64,000 nt of DNA from an uncultured Pseudophaeobacter sp. (GCA_905479575.1 CAJQNB010000007.1:124001-188000), one strand, 5' to 3'; numbered from the stretch's first letter, positions 8,228 through 18,444 are shown. The notes: a model not told the origin generated them from the letters alone. Translations and numbers: made by a program.

Positions 8228-8614
8228 ATGATCCATACCTTTCCGGTCCGCGTTTATTACGAAGATACCGACATGGGCGGTATCGTCTATCACGCCAACT
8301 ATCTGCGGTTCATTGAACGGGCCCGCAGCGACTGGGTGCGTGGTCTTGGCAATGATCAAAACGCCATGCGCGATGCCGGGGTGATCTGGGTGGTGCAGCG
8401 GATTGAGGCGGATTACCTGGCGCCTGCAAAATACGACGACGAGCTGCTGATTGAGACTGAGGTGACCAAACTGACACCGGCGCGGCTGAATATGGGGCAA
8501 CTGGTCAAACGCGGCGAAACTGCGCTGTTTCGGGCCCATGTTTCGGCGGTGTGTATCTCTTCTGAAACCGGGCGGCCAACGCGGCTTCCGGCAGAGATTC
8601 GCGCATTGCTGTAA
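8228..8614 (+). CDS. ybgC: Acyl-CoA thioesterase YbgC (tol-pal associated)
   Basis: A 128-residue hot-dog fold thioesterase. The signature YYEDTDMGGIVYHANYLRF (residues 10-28) includes the Asp and His typical of the 4-hydroxybenzoyl-CoA thioesterase/YbgC family. YbgC is nearly always encoded beside tolQ and hydrolyses acyl-CoA or acyl-ACP in connection with envelope lipid metabolism. I chose the ATG at 8228 with AGGAG upstream; an in-frame ATG 42 bp earlier lacks a good ribosome site. It lies about 190 bp before tolQ, so it may have a separate promoter. Confidence 0.92.
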   Translation: MIHTFPVRVYYEDTDMGGIVYHANYLRFIERARSDWVRGLGNDQNAMRDAGVIWVVQRIEADYLAPAKYDDELLIETEVTKLTPARLNMGQLVKRGETALFRAHVSAVCISSETGRPTRLPAEIRALL

Positions 8615-8803
8615 CATTACCGCCTTTGTGCACTGTTTGATTGGCTTTTACGGCTGAACTCCGCTAGCGTGCCTGTAAATAAGGCCGCAACAGACGGCTG
8701 ATCGTGAGTGATGGCAACAAGCAGAACGTCTCGGGGCTCCTGAACTGGGGCGCGTGGCAAATACGTAAGACCGGAGCGATCCGGCAGAGAATTGAGCAGG
8801 CAA

Positions 8804-9499
8804 ATGGAAGCAGAAACTCTGGCGCTGGCGCAGGAGATTGATTTCTCCATGTGGGGTCTTTTCGCGCGGGCCACCTTTACCGTGAAACTGGTGATGCTGT
8901 TGTTGACCGCAGCCTCGATCTGGTCGTGGGCGATTATCGTGCAAAAGCTGATCAACTACCGTCAGGCCCGCCGCCGGGCAGCGCTGTTCGATCAGGCTTT
9001 TTGGTCCGGCGAGCCGCTGGATGGGCTGTTTGACCAATTGGGGCCGGAGCCTTCGGGCCATTCAGAGCGCATTTTTGCCGCTGGCATGGCGGAATGGCGG
9101 CGCAGCCATCGTAGCGATGGCGGGCTTATTCCCGGTGCTCAGGCGCGGATTGACCGCTCGATGGATGTGGCCATTGCCAAAGAGACCGAAGACCTGCAGC
9201 GCGGGCTGTCGGTGCTGGCCACCGTTGGCTCTACCGCGCCCTTTGTCGGGCTGTTTGGCACGGTCTGGGGCATTATGACTGCCTTTATCGAAATTGCGCA
9301 GCAGCAAAGCACCAATCTGGCGGTGGTTGCCCCCGGTATTGCCGAGGCGCTGTTGGCCACCGGGCTTGGCCTGCTGGCGGCGATCCCGGCGGTGGTGTTC
9401 TACAACAAGCTGAGCGCCGACAGCGATCGTATTCTGGGTGGCTACGAGGCCTTTGCCGACGAATTTGCCACCATCCTCAGCCGCCAGTTGGATTCCTGA
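8804..9499 (+). CDS. tolQ: Tol-Pal system protein TolQ
   Basis: A 231-residue inner-membrane protein of the MotA/TolQ/ExbB family. Three transmembrane helices are visible: about 25-46, 136-162 and 176-200, with the conserved AT-VGSTAPFVGLFGTVWGIM block in the second. With TolR it forms the proton-driven motor that energises TolA. The in-frame TTG at 8792 is less likely than the ATG at 8804, where MEAETLALAQEIDF matches family N-termini. It is the first gene of the tolQRAB-pal-cpoB cluster. Confidence 0.95.
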   Translation: MEAETLALAQEIDFSMWGLFARATFTVKLVMLLLTAASIWSWAIIVQKLINYRQARRRAALFDQAFWSGEPLDGLFDQLGPEPSGHSERIFAAGMAEWRRSHRSDGGLIPGAQARIDRSMDVAIAKETEDLQRGLSVLATVGSTAPFVGLFGTVWGIMTAFIEIAQQQSTNLAVVAPGIAEALLATGLGLLAAIPAVVFYNKLSADSDRILGGYEAFADEFATILSRQLDS

Positions 9500-9502
9500 G
9501 CC

Positions 9503-10009
9503 ATGGGCGCAGCGGTTCAACAGAACTCTTCGGAGACGCGGCGGCGTGGGCGGCGGCGTGGCCGGGCGCGGCCCATGGCCGAAATCAACGTCACGCCCTT
9601 TGTCGATGTGATGCTGGTGTTGTTGATCATCTTTATGGTGGCGGCGCCGCTGACCACGGTTGGCGTGCCGGTGGATCTGCCAAAGACCGAGGCGGGGGCG
9701 CTGCCAAGTGAGCAGGAAGAGCCGCTGACTGTGACGATGATCCTGGGCGGTGAGATCCAGATCCAGACAACCCCCGTGACGCGGACTGAGCTGGTCTCCA
9801 AACTGCGCGCCATTGCAGCAGAACGCACCTCCGAGCGCATCTATCTGCGGGCGGATGGTGGGATTTCCTACCGCGAGGTGATGCAGGTGATGGGGGCGCT
9901 GAACGCAGGCGGCTTTGCCAATGTTGGTCTGGTGACGGATGTGGCCGGGCCCGAGCCGACAGCTGGACCCGTCCCCACAGGCGCGCCAGCCAGCAGCGCG
10001 GATCAATAA
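9503..10009 (+). CDS. tolR: Tol-Pal system protein TolR
   Basis: A 168-residue ExbD/TolR protein: a very basic cytoplasmic N-terminus (RRRGRRRGRARP), one membrane helix in TPFVDVMLVLLIIFMV with the proton-carrying Asp at about residue 35, then a periplasmic domain ending in a Pro/Ala-rich tail. It starts 3 bp after the tolQ stop. It works as the stator partner of TolQ. Confidence 0.95.
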   Translation: MGAAVQQNSSETRRRGRRRGRARPMAEINVTPFVDVMLVLLIIFMVAAPLTTVGVPVDLPKTEAGALPSEQEEPLTVTMILGGEIQIQTTPVTRTELVSKLRAIAAERTSERIYLRADGGISYREVMQVMGALNAGGFANVGLVTDVAGPEPTAGPVPTGAPASSADQ

Positions 10010-10030
10010 GCGGGAGCTTGAGGCAGTTTT

Positions 10031-11206
10031 ATGGGCCTGCAAACCGGAACCAAAATCTCTCTTGCGGGGCACGGCCTTTTGGTGGGCTGGGCGGCCTTTG
10101 GCGCCTGGCTGCCGTCAGAGCCTTTGCCGATTCCGGTACAAGAGGTTGCGGTGATCTCGGCTGATGAGTTCGCCCGGTTGAGCCAGCAGATCCAGGCGCC
10201 TGAGGTTACCGAAACCCCGAGCAACCTGACGCCACCTGACCCGGCGCAGGAACCGCCCGAGGTGTCCGCCCGCCCGGAAACCCGGCCCGAAACCCGCCCC
10301 GAAACCACTGCGCCGCAAGCCACCCCGGCCCCTGTGGTGGAAACGCCAGTGGCAGCGCTGCCAGAGCCAGAGCCGGAACCAGAGATCACCGATACGCTGC
10401 AAGAACCGGAAACCCCGCCCGAGCAGGCAACGGACGCCCCGGCGATTGTTCCCAGCCCTGTGGTCCCAGAGCAGGTCCGCCCGGCTGACCGGGTGGCCCC
10501 GGTGCCGGTGGAGGCGCCAGAACAGGAAGTGGCAATTGACGATCTGGTGCAGCCCGAAGTGAGCCCGGATGAGGGCGCCTTGAGCGAACAAGAGGTGCAG
10601 GAAGCCACCGCCCCCGAGGCTGCCAGTGACCGAATTGTCACCGAAGCCAATGAAAGCGACGAGGCAGAGCCCGCGCCACCTGTCACCGCGCCGGCAACCT
10701 CGGTCCGGCCCAGAACACGGCCACAAAGACCCAGGCCGCAAGCCACCGCTGCCGAGGTTGCCGAACCCACACCGGCCACGCCAACGACGCCGCAAGAAGA
10801 GGACCAGTCCGCAGCGATTGAGGATGCTTTGGCAGCGGCCATTGCAGGTGGTGGCGAGGTGGCAGCACCAGAGCCCGCTGGCCCGCCGCTGACGGCGGGG
10901 GAAAAAGACGCGCTGCGGGTTTCGGTCTCCAAATGCTGGAACGTCGGCTCGCTGTCCACCGAGGCGCTGAAAACCACGGTCGAGGTTTCGGTCTCGCTGG
11001 ATCCGGACGGGCGGCCCAAAACCGGCACCATCCGCATGGTTTCCAGCACCGGGGGTTCAACCGGAGCTGCCAAACAGGCCTATGAGGCGGCACGCCGGGC
11101 AATCATCCGCTGTGGCGCCAAGGGGTTTAAACTGCCCAGCGACAAATATGACCATTGGCGGGACATCGTCATGACCTTTAATCCAGAAAAGATGCGCATC
11201 AAATGA
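10031..11206 (+). CDS. tolA: Tol-Pal system protein TolA
   Basis: A 391-residue periplasm-spanning protein. A single N-terminal anchor (about 10-28) is followed by a very long Pro/Glu/Ala/Thr-rich linker (about 50-270) and a C-terminal domain (about 285-391) containing the CWNVG motif and the DPDGRP block of the TolA/TonB type. The linker is not the Lys/Ala/Glu coiled coil of E. coli TolA; it is Pro-rich and includes a short RPET tandem. TolA links TolQR to Pal during envelope constriction. The call is supported by position between tolR and tolB. Confidence 0.9.
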   Translation: MGLQTGTKISLAGHGLLVGWAAFGAWLPSEPLPIPVQEVAVISADEFARLSQQIQAPEVTETPSNLTPPDPAQEPPEVSARPETRPETRPETTAPQATPAPVVETPVAALPEPEPEPEITDTLQEPETPPEQATDAPAIVPSPVVPEQVRPADRVAPVPVEAPEQEVAIDDLVQPEVSPDEGALSEQEVQEATAPEAASDRIVTEANESDEAEPAPPVTAPATSVRPRTRPQRPRPQATAAEVAEPTPATPTTPQEEDQSAAIEDALAAAIAGGGEVAAPEPAGPPLTAGEKDALRVSVSKCWNVGSLSTEALKTTVEVSVSLDPDGRPKTGTIRMVSSTGGSTGAAKQAYEAARRAIIRCGAKGFKLPSDKYDHWRDIVMTFNPEKMRIK

Positions 11207-11349
11207 GACACCAAAATTTGATCACGCCTCGGCCGGGGCTCGACTATGACAGGGGGAGGGGGGATTTTCCCCCTGCATTGACACCCCCAAGCCCCGATAC
11301 TGCCCCGATAGACCGCACTGATACTCACCTCGGAAAGGACGCGACGCAC

Positions 11350-12690
11350 ATGAGGCGCACCCTGACAGGCCTTTTGGCAAGCCTTCTTCTTGTGGCGGCG
11401 CCCCTGCTGACCACTGGCAGCGCAGCCCAGGCCCAGGACGGGCCGCTGCGGATCGAAATCACCGATGGGGTGATCGAACCCTTGCCCTATGCGGTGCCCA
11501 ATTTTCTGCCCGAAACCCCGGCAGCGGCCGAACTGGCCAATCAGATCACCCGGGTGGTCGCGGCGGATCTCAGCGGCACCGGGTTATTTCGCGAAATTCC
11601 CGCTTCGGCGCATATCTCCACGGTGAGTGATTTTAACGCGCCGGTGCGATTCGCCGACTGGAAAGCGGTGAATGCCCAGGCGTTGATCACCGGGTCGGTT
11701 TCGGTCAATGGCAAGCAATTGACTGTGCGGTTTCGCGGCTATGATGTCTTTGCCGACAAGGAGCTGGGCTCGGGCCTGCAATTCAACGGCACCACAGATG
11801 GCTGGCGGCGCATGGCGCATAAGGTGGCAGATGCCATCTATAGCCGGATCACCGGCGAAAGCGGCTATTTTGACAGCCGGGTGGTTTTTGTTTCCGAGAC
11901 AGGCCCCAAAAACGACCGCCGCAAACGGTTGGCGATTATGGATTATGATGGGGCAGGCGTGCAGTATCTGACCAATAGCGCCGCCCTGGTTTTGGCGCCG
12001 CGGTTCTCGCCCACTGGCGACCGGGTGCTTTATACCAGCTACGAGAGCGGCTTTCCGCAGATCCATGTGCTGGATGTGGGCAAGGTGCAGCGCCGGGTGC
12101 TGTCGGCAGACAAGGGCATCATGAGCTTTGCGCCGCGCTTTGCGCCTGATGGCAATACTGTGGTCTATTCGCAGGCCGAGGGCGGCAACACCGATCTCTA
12201 TACCATGGATATCGCCACCGGGGCGCGTCAGCGTCTGACCAATGCGCCCTCAATCGAGACAGCGCCGTCCTATTCGCCCGATGGCAGCCAGATTGTTTTT
12301 GAAAGCGACCGCTCGGGTACGCCGCAGCTATATGTCATGGCGGCAAGTGGTGGTGAAGCGCGCCGGATCAGCTTTGGCAAGGGGCGCTATGGCACCCCGG
12401 TCTGGTCGCCGCGTGGAGATCTGATTGCCTTTACCAAACAAAGCAAAGGCCGCTTTCACATTGGTGTGATGCGGCTGGATGGCAGCGAAGAGCGCCTGCT
12501 GACGGCCTCCTTCCTGGATGAAGGGCCGAGCTGGTCCCCCAATGGCCGGGTGATCATGTTCACCCGCGAAACCCAGGGGGCCAATGGCCGGGCCTTGCTG
12601 TATTCGGTGGATATTCTGGGGCGGAACCTAAAACCGGTGCGCACCCCGGATGGTGCTTCGGACCCGGCCTGGTCACCGTTGCAAAAATAA
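11350..12690 (+). CDS. tolB: Tol-Pal system beta-propeller protein TolB
   Basis: A 446-residue periplasmic protein. A Sec signal peptide covers about residues 1-29 (basic start, [13 protein letters not shown] core, AQAQ end). An N-terminal alpha/beta domain is followed by repeated propeller blades of the form F-SPDG-S-I-F-S (for example [20 protein letters not shown]). The ATG at 11350, with GGAAAGGA upstream, gives the signal peptide; an open frame continues 147 bp further upstream but encodes low-complexity sequence. TolB binds Pal. Confidence 0.95.
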   Translation: MRRTLTGLLASLLLVAAPLLTTGSAAQAQDGPLRIEITDGVIEPLPYAVPNFLPETPAAAELANQITRVVAADLSGTGLFREIPASAHISTVSDFNAPVRFADWKAVNAQALITGSVSVNGKQLTVRFRGYDVFADKELGSGLQFNGTTDGWRRMAHKVADAIYSRITGESGYFDSRVVFVSETGPKNDRRKRLAIMDYDGAGVQYLTNSAALVLAPRFSPTGDRVLYTSYESGFPQIHVLDVGKVQRRVLSADKGIMSFAPRFAPDGNTVVYSQAEGGNTDLYTMDIATGARQRLTNAPSIETAPSYSPDGSQIVFESDRSGTPQLYVMAASGGEARRISFGKGRYGTPVWSPRGDLIAFTKQSKGRFHIGVMRLDGSEERLLTASFLDEGPSWSPNGRVIMFTRETQGANGRALLYSVDILGRNLKPVRTPDGASDPAWSPLQK

Positions 12691-12803
12691 CAGGTGGTCA
12701 AAGGGCGGACCGGCATGAAAACGCAAGACTGGAAGACCTGCATAGAATCGGCCCAATCTCTGTGATAGATTAGGGCTAAGAAACCAAAGGAAAAGACACT
12801 GTC

Positions 12804-13304
12804 ATGAGCGGTTTTAAGAAGGCATTTGTGCTTGTTGCGGCCTTGGGGCTTTCAGCCTGTAGTAACACCTCCTGGGACGATACCGGAGCGGGCGGCGCCG
12901 GCGGTCCTGGCGGCATTGGCTCCAACCTGGACCCGGCCAGCCCAGCCTATTTTCAAGAAACCATCGGGGACCGTGTGCTGTTCCTGGTGGATCAGTCGAG
13001 TTTGAACCCCACAGCGGAAGCCATCCTGCAAGGCCAGGCGCGCTGGTTGACGGCCAATCCAGATTACACCGTCACCATTCAGGGCCATGCCGATGAACAG
13101 GGGACGCGGATCTACAACCTGGCCCTGGGGGAGCGTCGCGCCAATTCCGCGCGGGAGTATTTGATCTCGCAGGGGATTGCCGGCTCACGGATCCAAGTGG
13201 TCAGCTACGGCAAGGAACGCCCGCTGGAGATTTGTTCTGCCGAAAGCTGCTATGCCAAAAACCGCCGTGCCGTCACCGTGCTGGCGGGTGGATTGACGGG
13301 GTAA
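12804..13304 (+). CDS. pal: Peptidoglycan-associated lipoprotein Pal
   Basis: A 166-residue outer-membrane lipoprotein. The lipobox LSAC (16-19) makes Cys19 the acylated residue. A Gly/Ala-rich linker leads to an OmpA-like peptidoglycan-binding domain with the family motif around GHADEQGTRIYNLALGERRA. It anchors the outer membrane to the cell wall and is the partner of TolB and TolA. It is 113 bp after tolB, long enough for its own promoter. Confidence 0.96.
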   Translation: MSGFKKAFVLVAALGLSACSNTSWDDTGAGGAGGPGGIGSNLDPASPAYFQETIGDRVLFLVDQSSLNPTAEAILQGQARWLTANPDYTVTIQGHADEQGTRIYNLALGERRANSAREYLISQGIAGSRIQVVSYGKERPLEICSAESCYAKNRRAVTVLAGGLTG

Positions 13305-13305
13305 C

Positions 13306-14151
13306 ATGATGCGTCTGATGCGAGCGGCCTTTCTTGTCGGTGCTTTGTTTGGGACTTCGGTTCTGGTCTCGCCGGCCTTTGCACAGGATCAACAAACCCT
13401 GGCGGACATCCGTCAGGAGCTGACCGTGTTGCACGTGGACATCCAGCGTCTGAAGCGCGAGCTGTCGACCACAGGCGGGGTGAATTCCACCGTGGCCGCC
13501 AGCAGTTCTGTTCTCGACCGGGTTGGGGCCATTGAGGCTGGGTTGCAGCGGCTTACGGCGCAGACCGAGCAGCTAGAGTATCGCATCAACCGCATTGTTG
13601 CCGATGGCACCAACCGGATTGGCGATCTGGAATTCCGCCTGGTTGAGCTGGAAGGGGGCGATATCGGCGCCCTGGGCGAGACCAGCACCCTGGGCGGCGA
13701 AGAAGCCCTGGCGGCGGGCGGCACATCGGGCGGCGGCCAGGCGGCCACTGACAGCGGCAGCGAACTGGCGGTTGGGGAGCAGGCCGATTTTGACCGGGCA
13801 ATGCAGGATTTGGACGCGGGCTCCTACCAGGTGGCGGCGGAAAAATTTGCAATCTTCACCCAGTCTTATCCCGGCAGCCCGCTGGCACCAGAAGCCGATT
13901 TCAGCCGCGGCAAGGCGCTGGACGGGCTGGGGGACACGCGGGAAGCGGCGCGCGCCTATCTTGCCTCCTTTACCGGCGATGCAAATGGCCAGACCGCGCC
14001 AAAGGCGCTGTTTGAATTGGGCGCCGCCCTGGGGCGTCTTGGGCAGCTTGATCAGGCCTGCATTACCCTGTCAGAGGTGGGCGTGCGGTTTGCGGGGGGC
14101 GATATGGTCGCGCCGGCTGAGGCCGAAATGACCGCGTTGGGATGCTCTTGA
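13306..14151 (+). CDS. cpoB: Tol-Pal accessory protein CpoB (YbgF)
   Basis: A 281-residue periplasmic protein. A signal peptide (about 1-26, ending AFAQ) precedes an N-terminal coiled coil (about 28-115), a Gly/Ser/Ala-rich linker, and C-terminal TPR-like repeats starting at DFDRAMQDLDAGSYQVA. CpoB/YbgF coordinates TolA with peptidoglycan synthesis. The gene begins 1 bp after pal and its end overlaps tilS by 10 bases. Confidence 0.93.
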   Translation: MMRLMRAAFLVGALFGTSVLVSPAFAQDQQTLADIRQELTVLHVDIQRLKRELSTTGGVNSTVAASSSVLDRVGAIEAGLQRLTAQTEQLEYRINRIVADGTNRIGDLEFRLVELEGGDIGALGETSTLGGEEALAAGGTSGGGQAATDSGSELAVGEQADFDRAMQDLDAGSYQVAAEKFAIFTQSYPGSPLAPEADFSRGKALDGLGDTREAARAYLASFTGDANGQTAPKALFELGAALGRLGQLDQACITLSEVGVRFAGGDMVAPAEAEMTALGCS

Positions 14152-15425
14152 CGCAGCCCAATGCGGCTGGCGGTTTGGGCAGGGATGATTTGGTCAGTGC
14201 CCTGCGCCAGCAGTTTCCCCCACCGCTGCCTGCGCGCATCGGCATCGCGGTGTCCGGTGGCGGCGATTCCGTCGCGCTGATGCATCTTCTCAAAGACTGC
14301 TTTTGCGATGACCCGGTCGAGCTGATGGTGGCAACCGTCGATCATCAGCTGCGCCCCGAATCACGACAAGAGGCCGAAGAGGTTGCGCAGATGGCGCAAC
14401 AGCTTGGTCTGCGCCATGACATTCTGACCTGGGGCGAGGGGCCTGAGCCTACAGGGAACCTGCAGGATCAGGCACGCCGCGCCCGTTACGCGCTGTTGAC
14501 CGCCTGGGCGCGGCAAAACGGCATTCCGGTATTGGCGCTTGGCCACACCGCGGATGATCAGGCTGAAACAGTGATTATGCGCCTGAAGCGCGCCGCTGGG
14601 GTGAATGGCCTGGCCGGTATGGCGCAGCGGCGAACCCAGGATGGGGTCTCCTTGCAGCGGCCGCTATTGGGTCTGCGCCGCAGCGACCTGCGGCACTACT
14701 TGCAGGCTGAGGGGCGGCGCTGGATTGAAGATCCGTCAAACGAAGATGAGACCTACGACCGGATCAAAACCCGCAAGGCGCTGGCTGTTCTGGAAGATCT
14801 GGGACTGACAGTGCCCGCTTTGGTCACCGTGGCGCAGAACATGGGCAAGGCGCAGACCGCTTTGGGCTGGTATGCCTTCTTAACAGCGCGGGATCTTGTT
14901 GAAATCAAGGCCGGGGCGGTGGTTTTTGAGCTGCGAAAATTTCGAACTCTGCCGGATGAGATCTCGCATCGGTTGATGGTTCAGGCACTTTTATGGGTTT
15001 CTGGTGGCCAATACGCGCCGAGGCGACAGCCAATGATCGAAGCTGTCGCTATTGCGCAACGGGGCGGTTCATCCACCCTGGCGGGCTGCCGCATCCTGAG
15101 CCAGCGGGACAAAATCTGGATTTGCCGGGAAGCTGCCACCGTGCAACAGGCGGCTGGCGATCCTGGTGAGGTGTGGGATCAGAGATGGCGGGTTTTTGCA
15201 GGAAAATTAGAGGCTTGCGAGGTGCGCCCCCTGGGTGCGGCGGGGGTGAAGCTCTGCCCCGACTGGCGGGCAGAGGGCTGTCCTGCGCCGGTTCTGGAAG
15301 TCACCCCATCGCTGTGGCGGGAGGGCAACCTGATGGCCGCGCCACTGGCTGGATTCGCCAATGGATGCAGTGCAGAACCGATAAATAGTGCAGAAGAGTT
15401 CTTCGCATCGCTTTTATCGCATTGA
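14142..15425 (+). CDS. tilS: tRNA(Ile)-lysidine synthetase
   Basis: A 427-residue N-type ATP pyrophosphatase that converts C34 of the tRNA-Ile CAU anticodon to lysidine, which is essential for reading AUA. The P-loop SGGGDS is at 38-43. The GHTADDQAETVIMRLKR block is conserved in the catalytic domain, and a divergent C-terminal domain follows. It overlaps cpoB by 10 bp and lies 75 bp before ftsH, the usual alphaproteobacterial order. Confidence 0.93.
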   Translation: MLLTQPNAAGGLGRDDLVSALRQQFPPPLPARIGIAVSGGGDSVALMHLLKDCFCDDPVELMVATVDHQLRPESRQEAEEVAQMAQQLGLRHDILTWGEGPEPTGNLQDQARRARYALLTAWARQNGIPVLALGHTADDQAETVIMRLKRAAGVNGLAGMAQRRTQDGVSLQRPLLGLRRSDLRHYLQAEGRRWIEDPSNEDETYDRIKTRKALAVLEDLGLTVPALVTVAQNMGKAQTALGWYAFLTARDLVEIKAGAVVFELRKFRTLPDEISHRLMVQALLWVSGGQYAPRRQPMIEAVAIAQRGGSSTLAGCRILSQRDKIWICREAATVQQAAGDPGEVWDQRWRVFAGKLEACEVRPLGAAGVKLCPDWRAEGCPAPVLEVTPSLWREGNLMAAPLAGFANGCSAEPINSAEEFFASLLSH

Positions 15426-15500
15426 ACCTGCCTGAATGTTCCTTATTTTATGCGCAACGAGGGCGTCCTGAGAGGGCGCCCGGATATTAGGAGATATTCC

Positions 15501-17423
15501 TTGGGTAACGCACGTAACATCGCCTTCTGGGTTGTTCTGTTCGTCTTGATTCTGGCGCTGTTCAATCTGTTCAGTGGCTCAGGCGGTACGATGCAGAGCA
15601 ATGAGCGCTCTTTCTCGGATTTTGTCACCTCGGTGGAAGCTGGTCAGGTCAGCACCGTGGTTCTGGATGGCGAGCAGGTTCGCTTTTCCACGTCCGATGG
15701 TCAGAAGTATGTGACCATCCGGCCGTCGGATGCGGAAGTCACAAAGCTGCTGATCGACAATAACATTCCGGTGCGCGCTGAAAAACAGCAGCAGTCTGGG
15801 TTCCAGTCTTTCCTGATCACCCTCTTGCCCTTTGTGCTGTTGATCGGTGTCTGGATCTATTTCATGAACCGGATGCAGGGCGGTGGCAAAGGCGGGGCCA
15901 TGGGCTTTGGTAAATCCAAGGCTAAGATGCTGACGGAAAAGCACGGCCGGGTCACATTTGACGATGTTGCCGGCATTGATGAGGCCAAGGAAGAACTGGA
16001 AGAAATCGTCGAGTTCCTGCGCAACCCGCAGAAATTCTCGCGGCTCGGCGGTAAGATTCCCAAAGGCGCGCTGCTGGTGGGCCCTCCCGGTACTGGTAAA
16101 ACCCTGCTGGCCCGTGCCATCGCAGGGGAGGCCGGTGTGCCGTTCTTCACCATCTCCGGTTCTGACTTTGTTGAGATGTTTGTTGGTGTGGGTGCATCCC
16201 GGGTGCGCGATATGTTTGAGCAGGCCAAAAAGAACGCGCCCTGTATCGTGTTCATTGATGAAATCGACGCTGTGGGCCGTCATCGTGGCGCCGGCTATGG
16301 CGGTGGCAATGACGAACGTGAGCAGACGCTGAACCAGCTGCTGGTTGAAATGGACGGGTTTGAAGCCAATGAGGGCGTCATCATCCTTGCTGCCACCAAC
16401 CGTAAAGACGTGCTGGATCCTGCCTTGCTGCGTCCGGGTCGTTTTGACCGCAATGTCACCGTTGGCAACCCGGATATCAAAGGCCGCGAAAAGATCCTCG
16501 GCGTGCATGCCCGCAAGACCCCGCTGGGGCCTGACGTGGATCTGCGCATTATTGCCCGCGGTACTCCGGGTTTCTCGGGGGCGGATCTGGCCAATCTGGT
16601 CAATGAATCTGCCCTGATGGCAGCCCGCGTTGGCCGCCGCTTTGTCACCATGGAGGATTTTGAAGCCGCCAAGGACAAGGTGATGATGGGGGCCGAGCGT
16701 CGCTCGATGGTGCTGACCCAGGACCAGAAAGAAAAGACCGCCTACCACGAGGCAGGCCATGCGGTTGTTGGCTTGAAACTGCCGGAATGTGATCCTGTCT
16801 ATAAGGCCACTATCATTCCCCGTGGTGGAGCCCTGGGTATGGTTGTGTCGCTGCCGGAGATGGATCGCCTCAACTGGCATAAGGATGAGTGTAATCAGAA
16901 GCTGGCCATGACCATGGCAGGCAAGGCGGCTGAGATCATCAAATACGGCGAAGACCATGTGTCGAACGGTCCTGCGGGCGATATCCAGCAGGCCAGCCAA
17001 TTGTCTCGCGCGATGATCATGCGCTGGGGGATGTCCGATAAGGTGGGTAACATTGACTATGCTGAGGCCCATGAGGGCTACAGCGGCAATACCACCGGCT
17101 TCTCTGTTTCGGCCCATACCAAAGAGCTGATCGAGGAAGAGGTCCGTACCTTCATTCAGAACGGCTATGACCGCGCCTTTGAGATCCTGACAGAGCATCA
17201 GGACGAATGGGAGCGCCTGGCGCAGGGGCTGTTGGAATATGAGACCCTGACCGGAGATGAGATCAAGCGGGTGATGAAGGGCGAGCCGCCGCATGAAAAG
17301 GGCGACGATTCGGATGAAGATCAGGGAAGTTCCTCGGTCACAGCCATTCCGAAAGCCAAGCCCAAGAAACCCTCCTCAGATGGGGAAACTGATTCGGGCC
17401 TGGAGCCGGAACCAACTTCCTGA
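15501..17423 (+). CDS. ftsH: ATP-dependent zinc metalloprotease FtsH
   Basis: A 640-residue membrane-bound AAA+ protease that degrades misfolded membrane proteins and short-lived regulators. Two membrane helices flank a periplasmic loop (about 6-24 and 103-122). Walker A is GPPGTGKT (194-201), the Walker B region has [10 protein letters not shown], and the zinc site HEAGH is at 416-420. I chose the TTG at 15501 because TTAGGAGATATTCC is placed well before it; the in-frame ATG at 15450 lacks a ribosome site. The C-terminal tail is acidic, then Lys/Pro-rich. Confidence 0.96.
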   Translation: MGNARNIAFWVVLFVLILALFNLFSGSGGTMQSNERSFSDFVTSVEAGQVSTVVLDGEQVRFSTSDGQKYVTIRPSDAEVTKLLIDNNIPVRAEKQQQSGFQSFLITLLPFVLLIGVWIYFMNRMQGGGKGGAMGFGKSKAKMLTEKHGRVTFDDVAGIDEAKEELEEIVEFLRNPQKFSRLGGKIPKGALLVGPPGTGKTLLARAIAGEAGVPFFTISGSDFVEMFVGVGASRVRDMFEQAKKNAPCIVFIDEIDAVGRHRGAGYGGGNDEREQTLNQLLVEMDGFEANEGVIILAATNRKDVLDPALLRPGRFDRNVTVGNPDIKGREKILGVHARKTPLGPDVDLRIIARGTPGFSGADLANLVNESALMAARVGRRFVTMEDFEAAKDKVMMGAERRSMVLTQDQKEKTAYHEAGHAVVGLKLPECDPVYKATIIPRGGALGMVVSLPEMDRLNWHKDECNQKLAMTMAGKAAEIIKYGEDHVSNGPAGDIQQASQLSRAMIMRWGMSDKVGNIDYAEAHEGYSGNTTGFSVSAHTKELIEEEVRTFIQNGYDRAFEILTEHQDEWERLAQGLLEYETLTGDEIKRVMKGEPPHEKGDDSDEDQGSSSVTAIPKAKPKKPSSDGETDSGLEPEPTS

Positions 17424-17450
17424 GGTCCTTGAACCGCACTAAAACGTAAT

Positions 17451-17490
17451 AAACCCCGGGATGCTGCATTGGCGTTCCGGGGTTTTTCTT
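17451..17490 (+). terminator. Rho-independent terminator after ftsH
   Basis: AAACCCCGG and CCGGGGTTT pair around a loop of about 17 nt and are followed by TTCTTTT. It is 28 bp past the ftsH stop and would end the tilS-ftsH transcript. Confidence 0.85.
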
Positions 17491-17527
17491 TTGGCGGTGT
17501 TCTTTAAGGATCTACGCTTTGGGGGTG

Positions 17528-17601
17528 GCGCAGCGGCGGCGGGCAGCTAAAGCTGCCCGCCGCCGCTGCGCCCGGGTCGGATCGCTTTGCGATCCGACCC
17601 G
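17528..17601. repeat. Two adjacent perfect palindromic hairpins
   Basis: The first hairpin has 21-bp perfect arms (17528-17548 and 17551-17571) with a 2-nt AA loop. The second has 13-bp perfect arms, CGGGTCGGATCGC (17573-17585) and its complement (17589-17601), with loop TTT. They are 1 bp apart and start 37 bp after the ftsH terminator. No T run follows, so neither is a normal terminator. The design resembles REP/BIME-type intergenic elements. Confidence 0.85.
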
Positions 17602-17682
17602 AAAGAGGGCTTTCTCTTGCTGGGGATAGTCTTATTGTCGCCAACAAAAGCCTACGTGGTATCTGGGGAAAAGGGGCGAGAC

Positions 17683-18258
17683 ATGCCGGTATTGTTGGAA
17701 ACAAAATTCAAAGGTGAAGTGGTCTGGGCTGGGGAAACCGGTGCCGATAGCGGTATTGCCTCCACGCAGGTGGCGGCTCTGACGCTTGGTTTTCACGGGG
17801 TGAGCGGGGAACGTCACCAGGGTGAAAACCGCGCTTCTTGTGTGCGTATGCGCAACCTCTACCCAGAAGGGACCACCATCCGGAACGTGAGACAGCTGAG
17901 CATCCTGTCGGAGGAGGAGCTGGCGCTGATCGCGGCGGATATGGGGTTGCAACGGGTCGATCCTGCCGCCCTGGGGGCCAACCTGGTGCTGCGTGGTATC
18001 CCGGATTTCACCTATGTGTCGCCCTCCTCCCGGCTGCAGGGGCCCGATGGGGTCACCCTGACCGTGGATATGGAGAACCGCCCCTGCATCTTTCCGGGGC
18101 GCGAAATTGACAAAGATCACGCAGGTTTTGGCCCCAAGTTCAAACCTGCGGCGCGTGGGCGCCGGGGAATCACTGCTTGGGTTGAGCGCCCGGGGCAGTT
18201 GAAACGCGGCGACAGCCTGCAGCTGTTTGTGCCAGATCAGCGCGCCTGGGCGCCCTAG
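17683..18258 (+). CDS. MOSC domain-containing protein
   Basis: A 191-residue soluble protein with features of the MOSC fold: a beta-rich body, NVRQLSILSEEELALIAADMG, then GANLVLRGIPDFTYVSPSSRLQ. Its one evident Cys, in ENRPCIFPG (about residue 146), matches the conserved Cys of the family. MOSC proteins handle metal-sulfur groups, often with molybdenum cofactor enzymes; stand-alone forms have few known substrates. The ATG at 17683 follows GGGGCGAG. The gene stands alone between the palindromes and fhs. Confidence 0.8.
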   Translation: MPVLLETKFKGEVVWAGETGADSGIASTQVAALTLGFHGVSGERHQGENRASCVRMRNLYPEGTTIRNVRQLSILSEEELALIAADMGLQRVDPAALGANLVLRGIPDFTYVSPSSRLQGPDGVTLTVDMENRPCIFPGREIDKDHAGFGPKFKPAARGRRGITAWVERPGQLKRGDSLQLFVPDQRAWAP

Positions 18259-18444
18259 GGGCAACCCATCGGGGACAGAACTTTCGTTTTGGCAACTTTC
18301 GTTCCCTCAAACTTTGGGGGACGCCGCTTCACGGCCGGAAAATGTCGGAAACCACGCGCGCAAGCTGCCACATTCTGACTAAATCTGAGACAGAACCGGT
18401 AAATTCAGGCCGGTGTTCGTTTTCTCACATTCAGGAACCAGGCC

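Noticed and set aside
15579..17294. 571-codon minus-strand frame inside ftsH
   Set aside because: Antisense of a highly conserved gene; His/Gln-rich with no domain.
18259..18444. Folate riboswitch in the fhs leader
   Set aside because: The 186-bp leader shows only a short CCGG-based stem; I could not match it to a known riboswitch consensus by eye. A covariance-model search would decide.
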